Positions 1 to 4,559 of a DNA stretch of 12,111 nucleotides are shown here, piece by piece. Both the position numbers and the translations under genes were made by a program. The DNA is from Clostridiaceae bacterium. Lineage in GTDB: Bacteria > Bacillota_A > Clostridia > Acetivibrionales > Acetivibrionaceae. The notes under the pieces are model-generated. The model searched no databases. It saw only the letters and a list, made by a program, of their open reading frames with translations, and was not told the origin of the DNA. The stretch covers positions 1-12,111 of the forward strand of contig JAAZCB010000382.1 of assembly GCA_012513545.1 (NCBI GenBank). The letters run 5' to 3'. How positions within the stretch are numbered: the stretch's first letter is position 1; each line of letters opens with the position of its first letter.

Positions 1-1
1 A

Positions 2-214
2 AGATTGGGTTTGAACTTGGCCCTGATATTTGTCGGAATACTGGCAGCTTTGATTCCAACCTTGCTGATTGGAGTTTGCAGTATGCCGAAGATGAGCTGT
101 CATGCTGTCGCAGCTCCGTCAATTCTGTTTATAAGTGTTCTGGTTACATTGCTGGCCCTTGGGAACGTTCTTTACCTGCTCAGTTTGGGAAGGAAAACAG
201 AGGTACAGGCATGA
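2..214 (+). CDS. DUF4418 family membrane protein, 3' part only
   Basis: The reading frame is open from the window edge, so only the last 70 or so residues are seen. They contain two hydrophobic segments, about residues 4-25 and 38-60 of the visible part, separated by a short loop with the IGVCSMPKMSC pattern. That Cys-x3-PxMxC arrangement between two membrane helices is what I associate with the C-terminus of DUF4418 proteins, small multi-pass membrane proteins of unknown function. In clostridia they often sit directly upstream of an FtsX-type ABC permease, and here the stop codon overlaps the start of such a gene (ATGA at 211-214). The TTG at position 5 is an internal codon, because the frame continues upstream of it. 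Function is unknown; a role with the neighbouring transporter is inferred from position only. Confidence 0.7.
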   Translation, partial: RLGLNLALIFVGILAALIPTLLIGVCSMPKMSCHAVAAPSILFISVLVTLLALGNVLYLLSLGRKTEVQA

Positions 215-496
215 AACTTCGTAAACTCGGAGTTACAGCAATTTCAATTCAGAATTTGAAAAGCAGAACCTGTAGGTCAATTTGCCTTTGATGCCTTGCT
301 GCGAGGCGAACCCGGTGCATTTTACTTAGAAAAGAAGACAGAAGACATTATATCAGGTGTTGAAGGCGGTTCAGAAATTTCTTCACAGTTTTTTATATCA
401 TCACTTTCGCTGGGGTGCTGTTCCTTTCCAATTCAATTGATAGGATATGAGCCGAAAACTGATTTTGTAATCAGATTAAATGCCGCGATACTTTAA
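211..496 (+). pseudogene. FtsX-type ABC transporter permease remnant, frameshifted and deleted
   Basis: The ATG at 211 overlaps the DUF4418 stop and opens a peptide starting MKLRKLGVTAISIQNLKSR, typical of the cytoplasmic N-terminus before the first helix of MacB/FtsX-like permeases. It stops at 289-291. In a different frame, from about 281 to 496, the sequence continues with LLRGEPGAFY and then with SSLSLGCCSFPIQLIG and PKTDFVI. This resembles the early extracytoplasmic region of the same permease family, with its CC-x-x-P-x-QLIG-x-x-P-x-TDF signature. The first transmembrane helix and about 40-50 codons between the two pieces are missing, and everything after TDFVI (most of a protein of roughly 380 residues) is gone. 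So there is one internal deletion with a frame change and one 3' deletion. Assignment rests on recalled family motifs. Confidence 0.68.
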
Positions 497-532
497 AATA
501 TCAAGATAAATTAATTGAATGGAGGATTATTT

Positions 533-697
533 ATGTCAGAAAAAATAAGTGGAATCAATAGCAAGGCTATATCTGAAGTGGATATTAAAAGACTTATTGA
601 GTTGCTGAACAGCATAAGTTATGGGTCAGTAACGCTGATAATTCAAGAAGGAAAGATTGTTCAGATGGAAAAGAATGAAAAACACAGGTTGAAATGA
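533..697 (+). CDS. YezD/DUF2292 family small protein
   Basis: A 54-residue protein with no signal peptide or membrane segment. The C-terminal half carries the pattern SISYGSVTLIIQEGKIVQMEKNEK, interrupted here only by single substitutions from the DUF2292 core I know (YGSV-x-I-x-x-Q-x-GK-x-x-Q-x-E-x-x-EK). The ATG at 533 is chosen because GGAGG at 521-525 lies 7 bases upstream; the frame is open back to a TTG at 515, but that codon precedes the ribosome site. Family function is not established; such genes are often seen next to sulfur assimilation and ABC transporter genes, which fits this neighbourhood. It is the first of five close genes, and a second, diverged relative ends the group at 2671-2853. 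Confidence 0.85.
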   Translation: MSEKISGINSKAISEVDIKRLIELLNSISYGSVTLIIQEGKIVQMEKNEKHRLK

Positions 698-733
698 TTT
701 TAATGATTTTGTGAAATTGAAAGGAGAGGTTTT

Positions 734-1117
734 ATGGCTAAAGTTGCAGTTGCAACGACAGATGGTACTACAATAAATGAGCACTTCGGAAGGGCGTCAG
801 AATTTAGTGTTTACGAAGTAAATGCTGACGGCAGTTACGCACAAGTTGGAAAAATAGCAGTAAAAGAGAAACGGGGAGAAGACTCACATGAGTCATTGGA
901 AGCTACTGTGAAGCTTCTTGAAGGAGTGGAGACGGTTTTGGCTGTGCAGATTGGACCAAAGGCAATAAAAGCACTTCAAGAAAAGGGAATAATAGGTTTT
1001 GGAATAGGAGGTTCTATTGACAGGGCATTAAAGTCCTATGCAAAGCGAAGCGATTTGGTAAAGAATATTGCATCCATTACCGAAAAGGGATGTTCTTCAT
1101 CCTCAGGATGCGATTGA
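734..1117 (+). CDS. NifX/NifB-C-like dinitrogenase cofactor-binding family protein
   Basis: A 127-residue protein of the family that binds or carries iron-molybdenum cofactor precursors in nitrogenase assembly (NifX, NafY and the C-terminal domain of NifB; PF02579). The start VAVATTDGTTINEHFGRA is diagnostic: a strand, then the conserved HFG loop with the histidine expected to contact the cofactor. The middle part, VLAVQIGPKAIKALQEKGI, and the following glycine-rich stretch match the rest of the fold. The last nine residues, GCSSSSGCD, form a two-cysteine tail beyond the domain. GGAGAGG at 722-728 precedes the ATG. Many anaerobes use such proteins for roles other than nitrogenase assembly, so this does not prove N2 fixation, but a NifH-like gene 2.5 kb downstream makes a cofactor-related role more plausible. 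Confidence 0.9.
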   Translation: MAKVAVATTDGTTINEHFGRASEFSVYEVNADGSYAQVGKIAVKEKRGEDSHESLEATVKLLEGVETVLAVQIGPKAIKALQEKGIIGFGIGGSIDRALKSYAKRSDLVKNIASITEKGCSSSSGCD

Positions 1118-1180
1118 AAAGATCCCGGAGTACATTGCATTGTAAAGAAATAAATGAAATATAAATAGGAGGGTGATTCC

Positions 1181-2071
1181 ATGCCTAACATAGTGCAGAA
1201 ATTTGAAAAAGTATCAAAAGATACGGGTAAAATCGAAATAAAGGGCATAAGCCGTATATTCAGCATTAGAAGAAATACCAGCCAGGAAAAGAGTGAATTT
1301 ACAGCAATAAAGGATGTAAATCTGACTATTGATAAAGGAGAATTTATTTCAATAGTTGGCCCGAGCGGATGTGGTAAATCGACTTTGCTTGACATAATAG
1401 CAGGTCTTGCCAAACCTAATGAAGGCGAAATATATATTGACAATAATTTAATTACTGGGCCCGCTTTAGACAGGGGAATCGTTCTTCAAGGATATGCCTT
1501 GTTCCCTTGGAGAACTGTACGGCATAACGTTGAATTTGGTCTTGAAATAAAAGGAGTTCCGAAACCACTTAGAAAGGATATAAGCCAGAAATTTATCGAA
1601 TTGGTTGGATTAAAAGGCTTCGAGGACAGATACCCCTATGAACTTTCAGGTGGTATGAAGCAAAGAGTGGCTATTGCAAGAGCACTTGCATATGATCCGG
1701 AGGTATTACTTATGGATGAGCCTTTTGCAGCTGTCGATGCACAGACAAGAGAGATTTTGCAGGATGAGTTGCTTAGGATTTGGGAGGAAACCCACAAGAC
1801 AATAATTTTTGTAACACATAGTATAGAGGAAGCGGTATTACTGTCCGACAGGGTTGCTGTCATGTCGGCAAATCCTGGAGCTGTCAGGGAAATAGTTAAT
1901 ATAAACCTTCCAAGACCAAGGCGTGCAGGAGATGTAAGGTCTTCAGCTGACTTTGCATGGACAACACACAAGGTATGGAAGCTTCTGCATTATGGTGAGA
2001 TTGAAGAGAGGAAAGTAGCAGCGTCAAATATAAATTTGGCTGAAGAGATTTCCTCTTCAGCGGCTTTATAA
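1181..2071 (+). CDS. ABC transporter ATPase, nitrate/sulfonate/taurine type
   Basis: A 296-residue cytoplasmic ATPase of the SsuB/TauB/NrtD group, which drives import of sulfonates, taurine, nitrate or similar anions. Walker A is GPSGCGKS at residues 60-67, the Q-loop glutamine is Q103, followed by the YALFPWRTV stretch typical of this group, the signature is LSGGMKQR at 155-162, Walker B is VLLMDEP at 175-181 and the switch histidine is H213. All catalytic residues are present. An N-terminal extension of about 20 residues and a Ser/Ala-rich tail are a little longer than usual. AGGAGGG (1167-1173) supports the ATG at 1181. No permease or substrate-binding protein gene lies beside it, which is unusual, since the three are normally adjacent; it may serve a permease encoded elsewhere or be left over from a larger operon. 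The substrate cannot be read from the sequence. Confidence 0.92.
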   Translation: MPNIVQKFEKVSKDTGKIEIKGISRIFSIRRNTSQEKSEFTAIKDVNLTIDKGEFISIVGPSGCGKSTLLDIIAGLAKPNEGEIYIDNNLITGPALDRGIVLQGYALFPWRTVRHNVEFGLEIKGVPKPLRKDISQKFIELVGLKGFEDRYPYELSGGMKQRVAIARALAYDPEVLLMDEPFAAVDAQTREILQDELLRIWEETHKTIIFVTHSIEEAVLLSDRVAVMSANPGAVREIVNINLPRPRRAGDVRSSADFAWTTHKVWKLLHYGEIEERKVAASNINLAEEISSSAAL

Positions 2072-2129
2072 GTGTAAAGAAAAAAGAAAGTATTTCAAAA
2101 ATAAATAATAAAACAGGGGGAATATTTAT

Positions 2130-2609
2130 ATGTGCAAATGCTGTAACACAAAACATACAGATGATTTGGAAAAAGTAAAAACTTATATCAGAAACACTAA
2201 ATTTGCAACTTTAGGCTATGTGTCAACAACAGGAGTCCCAACATTAAGGGCTATGGGGTCTTTTAACATTGACGAATTAAACTTGTATTTTTCATCTTCC
2301 AAAGCTGCTGCAAAAGTATCCAATATAGCTGTTAACCCTACAGTAAGCTTTTTATTTCAGCATGAAGGACAGGAATTGGCTACTTTTAAGAATGTTACGT
2401 ATGTTGGAAAAGCTGAAGAAATAAAATGTGAAACCGAATATGATAAGGCTGTCAGGATTTTAAGCGAGAAAAGCCCAAGATTTAAGGAACGGGCTGAAAA
2501 AGGTCAGTTAGGGGAGACTGCTTTATTTAAGGTGGTTCCGGAAAGTATAAATTATCTTGATTATACAAATGGTATAGGGCCTGATTCTGCCAGAGAAATT
2601 AAATTGTAA
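2130..2609 (+). CDS. pyridoxamine 5'-phosphate oxidase-like FMN-binding protein
   Basis: A 159-residue protein of the flavin split-barrel superfamily. The stretch KFATLGYVSTTGVPTLRAMG is the usual first strand pair with the conserved G-x-P-x-x-R that contacts the flavin phosphate; later come NLYFSSSKAAAKVSNI and VSFLFQ, matching the next strands. The protein is probably cytoplasmic, with no signal peptide. Its N-terminus is MCKCC, three cysteines in the first five residues, which is not part of the fold and could bind a metal or cluster. GGGGG at 2116-2120 lies 9 bases before the ATG. Family members reduce or bind varied compounds, so the substrate is unknown; true pyridoxine biosynthesis is unlikely because PdxH is longer. 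It sits fourth in the five-gene group with a 58-base gap upstream. Confidence 0.82.
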   Translation: MCKCCNTKHTDDLEKVKTYIRNTKFATLGYVSTTGVPTLRAMGSFNIDELNLYFSSSKAAAKVSNIAVNPTVSFLFQHEGQELATFKNVTYVGKAEEIKCETEYDKAVRILSEKSPRFKERAEKGQLGETALFKVVPESINYLDYTNGIGPDSAREIKL

Positions 2610-2670
2610 AGTAAAACCCACAAAACATATTGGTGATATAATTTGGTGAATATATAAGGGAGGTTTGCTT

Positions 2671-2853
2671 ATGGCTCATTTTAATAGGAAATCAAACAAT
2701 AAAAAAGACATTCAACTTGAGTCTATAATTTTGAAGCGTGCAGAAGGAATTCAAAATGGTACTTTGACTGTTATTAAGCAGGATAGTGTAGTGATCCAGA
2801 TTAATACATTTGAAAAAATCATATTGAACGGCGAATATCTAGCGGTAGGTTAA
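2671..2853 (+). CDS. diverged YezD/DUF2292-like small protein
   Basis: A 60-residue protein. Residues 25-50 read EGIQNGTLTVIKQDSVVIQINTFEK in pattern terms: a short helix, then x-G-x-x-T-V-I-x-Q-D-x-V-V-x-I-x-x-x-EK. This lines up with the YezD-like protein at 533-697 (YGSVTLIIQEGKIVQMEKNEK), although YGSV has become NGTL and the GK is lost. The first 20 residues are polar and rich in Lys and Asn. AAGGGAGG at 2656-2663 is 7 bases before the ATG at 2671, which is preferred to the TTG at 2665. It closes the five-gene group and no strong terminator follows. It is probably a paralog of the first gene in the group; function unknown. Confidence 0.62.
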   Translation: MAHFNRKSNNKKDIQLESIILKRAEGIQNGTLTVIKQDSVVIQINTFEKIILNGEYLAVG

Positions 2854-2876
2854 AATAACAGTGTTTCGCATACAAA

Positions 2877-2910
2877 AGGTATGACAATTATTATTCATAT
2901 ATTTATACCT
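2877..2910 (+). repeat. inverted repeat upstream of the 2921 promoter
   Basis: AGGTAT at 2877-2882 and ATACCT at 2905-2910 are perfect inverted copies separated by 22 AT-rich bases. A second small hairpin, CATAC-AAAAG-GTATG (2869-2883), shares the first arm and is not followed by a T-run. The repeat ends 10 bases before the -35 box, a position where a regulator could bind. No protein is assigned to it. Confidence 0.3.
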
Positions 2911-2920
2911 ATTAAATTGC

Positions 2921-2949
2921 TTGACATAGTAGGAAATATGGCGTAAAAT
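2921..2949 (+). promoter_or_regulatory. sigma-A type promoter for the leader and NifH-like gene
   Basis: TTGACA at 2921-2926 and TAAAAT at 2944-2949 are separated by exactly 17 bases, an almost ideal vegetative promoter. Transcription would start near 2956, giving a leader of about 310 bases before the NifH-like gene. The cysK promoter at 4476-4504 has identical hexamers and spacing. Confidence 0.78.
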
Positions 2950-2960
2950 GAATTAAAACG

Positions 2961-2977
2961 ATAGGAATAATAGGAAT
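2961..2977 (+). promoter_or_regulatory. tandem ATAGGAAT repeat, candidate operator
   Basis: ATAGGAAT occurs at 2961-2968 and again at 2970-2977, giving ATAGGAATAATAGGAAT. It lies just downstream of the predicted start point, where a bound protein would block transcription. The first copy with its flank, GATAGGAATAATA, is repeated exactly at 4444-4456 near cysK. The core resembles the A/T-GGAAT element I recall for Rrf2-type cysteine regulators such as CymR, but that link is not proven. The AGGA within the first copy could also serve as a ribosome site for the short ORF at 2976. Confidence 0.45.
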
Positions 2978-3005
2978 GGTAGTTGACCAGAAAGCTGGAG
3001 GCTAA
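2976..3005 (+). CDS. candidate nine-codon leader peptide (MVVDQKAGG)
   Basis: ATG at 2976 opens MVVDQKAGG and stops at TAA 3003-3005. A possible Shine-Dalgarno AGGA (2963-2966) is 9 bases upstream. The ORF ends inside the 5' arm of the following terminator hairpin, so a ribosome at the stop codon would cover that arm. Nine codons can occur by chance, and none of them is Cys or Met beyond the start, so simple starvation sensing for those amino acids is not suggested. The call rests on position. Confidence 0.3.
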   Translation: MVVDQKAGG

Positions 3006-3007
3006 CT
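2981..3007 (+). promoter_or_regulatory. candidate antiterminator hairpin
   Basis: AGTTG (2981-2985) can pair with TAACT (3003-3007, one G-U pair), and CCAG (2987-2990) with CTGG (2995-2998) around an AAAG loop. The outer pairing uses bases 3003-3006, which are also needed by the terminator stem, so the two structures exclude each other. This is the usual form of a transcription-attenuation switch. It matches no riboswitch class that I recognise; SAM-I, T-box and cobalamin elements are not evident. Confidence 0.45.
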
Positions 3008-3055
3008 TTTTAGGATCTTTTTTAGATTCTTAAGGTTGGCCTTTTTTATTTATTT
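2999..3055 (+). terminator. strong intrinsic terminator in the leader
   Basis: AGGCTAAC (2999-3006) pairs with GTTGGCCT (3035-3042, one G-U). The stem continues through T3007-T3009 with A3032-G3034 and, after a small internal loop, AGGATCT (3012-3018) with AGATTCT (3024-3030). TTTTTTATTTATTTT follows at 3042-3056. It lies some 45-90 bases after the predicted start and about 215 bases before the NifH-like gene, so it would stop most transcripts unless it is switched off; alternatively it ends a small RNA. Confidence 0.82.
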
Positions 3056-3269
3056 TGAAAAAGGAAGCTTATAGCTATAAGTTTATTGCGACATTTAATA
3101 AAGACAGCGATATAAGAACAGTTAAAGATTATTAGTGATATTGAAAATGCTAAGAGGCAAGCAGGCAAGTATTTGAGAATAGCGTGATATCTATAAGGCA
3201 TAAAAAGCTATAAAGCTTTGATAATAAATAATAATTAATTAATAACAAATTATGGATAGGAGAAACAAT
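3056..3269 (+). other. non-coding stretch between the leader terminator and the NifH-like gene
   Basis: About 210 bases with stops in all frames and no gene that I can support. It contains a perfect 14-base palindrome, CTTATAGCTATAAG (3068-3081), and a small hairpin AAAGCT-ATAA-AGCTTT (3204-3219). I see no second good promoter here. A short open stretch at about 3117-3185 (reading QLKIISDIENAKRQAG in one frame) might be the remnant of a lost gene, but nothing identifies it. Confidence 0.5.
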
Positions 3270-4145
3270 ATGGCTAAAAAACTAAAACAAATAGCAATTT
3301 ATGGAAAAGGCGGAATAGGTAAATCGACAACAACCTCAAATATAAGTGCGGCCTTATCTACGGCAGGGTATAAGGTTATGCAATTCGGTTGCGACCCTAA
3401 AAGTGATTCAACTAACACACTAAGGGGAGGAAAGTACATACCGACAGTTTTGGATACATTAAGAGAAAAAAACGTTGTCAAAGCTCACGAGGTTATATTC
3501 CAGGGGTTCAACGGAATACACTGCGTTGAAGCAGGTGGGCCAGCTCCTGGTGTTGGCTGCGCAGGACGTGGAATTATAACAGCAGTTCAGTTGTTTAAGC
3601 AACAAAAGGTATTTGAAGAACTTGACCTTGATTATGTAATATATGATGTATTGGGTGATGTTGTTTGCGGTGGATTTGCTGTACCTATTCGTGAAGGAAT
3701 CGCAGAACATGTATTTACTGTGTCTTCTGCAGATTTTATGGCTATATATGCTGCAAACAATCTCTTTAAGGGAATTCAAAAGTATTCAAACTCGGGCGGA
3801 GCACTTTTAGGTGGTGTTATTGCAAACTCAATAAATGCACCGTATGCAAAGGAGATTATTAACGACTTTGTTAAACAGACAAATACCCAGGTGGTTGAAT
3901 ATGTACCGAGATCAGTAACTGTTACCCAAAGCGAGCTTCAGGGAAAGACAACAATTGAAGCTGTCCCCAATTCAAAACAGGCAGACGTTTACAGAAGTCT
4001 TGCCAAAAAGATTGCTGAGCATGATAATTCAAAGATTCCAACGCCACTGGAGATATCAGATCTCAGGGAATGGGCAAAAAAATGGGGTGATTATTTACTG
4101 GCATTAGAGACAGGAGAAGTTAGAAGTGAAGCAGTCGGAATTTAA
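3270..4145 (+). CDS. NifH-like nitrogenase reductase homolog
   Basis: A 291-residue homolog of the nitrogenase iron protein, a homodimeric ATPase that passes electrons from ferredoxin through one [4Fe-4S] cluster to a component-1 partner. Walker A is GKGGIGKS at residues 12-19, switch I is CDPKSDST at 41-48, and the cluster ligands are C97 (VGCAGRG, with R100, the site ADP-ribosylated in true NifH) and C133 (DVLGDVVCGGF). All are intact. Departures from N2-fixing NifH are PAPG instead of PEPG before C97, STNTLRGGKYIPTVLDTLRE after switch I, and a C-terminus about 15 residues longer. AGGAGA at 3258-3263 supports ATG 3270 over ATG 3252. No nifD or nifK follows; only a component-1 remnant does. 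Expression probably depends on the 2921 promoter and its attenuator. The nitrogenase-like subgroup cannot be fixed without a tree. Confidence 0.93.
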   Translation: MAKKLKQIAIYGKGGIGKSTTTSNISAALSTAGYKVMQFGCDPKSDSTNTLRGGKYIPTVLDTLREKNVVKAHEVIFQGFNGIHCVEAGGPAPGVGCAGRGIITAVQLFKQQKVFEELDLDYVIYDVLGDVVCGGFAVPIREGIAEHVFTVSSADFMAIYAANNLFKGIQKYSNSGGALLGGVIANSINAPYAKEIINDFVKQTNTQVVEYVPRSVTVTQSELQGKTTIEAVPNSKQADVYRSLAKKIAEHDNSKIPTPLEISDLREWAKKWGDYLLALETGEVRSEAVGI

Positions 4146-4169
4146 TAAATTTTGAGGATCATTTGACGG

Positions 4170-4361
4170 TTGGACAAAAATTATAACCGTATAGGAAGTA
4201 TTTTTGAAAAGAAACTGGCTGAAGAGTTTAATGGCAATTTTCTTGCAGTATCAGTTCCAATTAAGGAAAGATTGATACTTAGCAGTTCGTATTTGGGTTA
4301 TCATGGAGGTCTTAAACTTTTGGAAGACATTTATACATATGTGTTAAAGCAGTTTAATTGA
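4170..4361 (+). pseudogene. C-terminal remnant of a nitrogenase component-1 (K-type) protein
   Basis: An open stretch of 63 codons whose product matches the tail of NifK-like component-1 proteins. IGSIFEKKLAEEF recalls the IGNSxEKxLAxEL helix, LAVSVPIKERLILS the strand with x-FPIxDRxxL, and YLGYHGGLKLLEDIYT the GYxGGLxLLEDI motif near the end of the family. The natural stop and a terminator follow. A full protein would be some 400-450 residues, so about 85% is missing, including all cluster-binding regions. Upstream in frame are stops at 4146 and 4164. The only possible start is TTG 4170, without a convincing ribosome site. The simplest reading is that a deletion removed the D-type gene and most of the K-type gene, leaving the reductase next to this tail. 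A translated 63-residue protein is not excluded. Confidence 0.7.
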
Positions 4362-4366
4362 GTAGG

Positions 4367-4401
4367 AAAAGGGGATTGCTGTATGCACCCCTTATTTTTT
4401 T
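4367..4401 (+). terminator. intrinsic terminator after the component-1 remnant
   Basis: AAGGGG (4369-4374) pairs with CCCCTT (4388-4393). An inner TGC-GCA pairing extends the stem, and ATTTTTTT follows at 4394-4401. It ends the NifH-like transcription unit and separates it from cysK. Confidence 0.82.
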
Positions 4402-4444
4402 GAAGGCTTTTTTCCGTAAGAAGATATTAAATAATATAAAATTG

Positions 4445-4461
4445 ATAGGAATAATAAAATT
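4445..4461 (+). promoter_or_regulatory. ATAGGAAT motif upstream of cysK
   Basis: ATAGGAAT at 4445-4452 is followed by ATAAAATT, a degenerate second copy in the same 9-base register as the perfect pair at 2961-2977. The 13-base string GATAGGAATAATA is identical at both sites. Here it lies about 24 bases upstream of the -35 box rather than downstream of the start point. Confidence 0.42.
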
Positions 4462-4475
4462 TTTATTAGAAGGTA

Positions 4476-4504
4476 TTGACAAACTAATTTTAAGGGAATA
4501 AAAT
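4476..4504 (+). promoter_or_regulatory. cysK promoter
   Basis: TTGACA (4476-4481), a 17-base spacer, then TAAAAT (4499-4504). Transcription would start near 4511, about 50 bases before the cysK start codon, so there is no room for a long leader. Confidence 0.78.
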
Positions 4505-4559
4505 AAAGACAATAAAACATATAAGTTTACTTGGGAATAAAAATGTGGAGGCGATAAAA

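Noticed and set aside
490..532. A promoter for the five-gene group just upstream of 533
   Set aside because: TAAAAT at 494-499 is a fair -10 box, but no -35 hexamer lies at 16-18 bases; too weak to list.
1036..1443. Minus-strand open frame of 135 codons opposite the NifX-like and ATPase genes
   Set aside because: It crosses two well-supported + strand genes, has no family motif and no ribosome site; it is a shadow frame.
2955..3050. A known riboswitch class (SAM-I, cobalamin, Moco) in the NifH-like leader
   Set aside because: The leader before the terminator is only about 45 bases and lacks the conserved cores of these classes.
3270..4145. Annotation as a nitrogen-fixing nifH
   Set aside because: No nifD, nifK, nifE, nifN or nifB is present, the sequence departs from N2-fixing NifH near switch I and before C97, and the genes around it concern sulfur.
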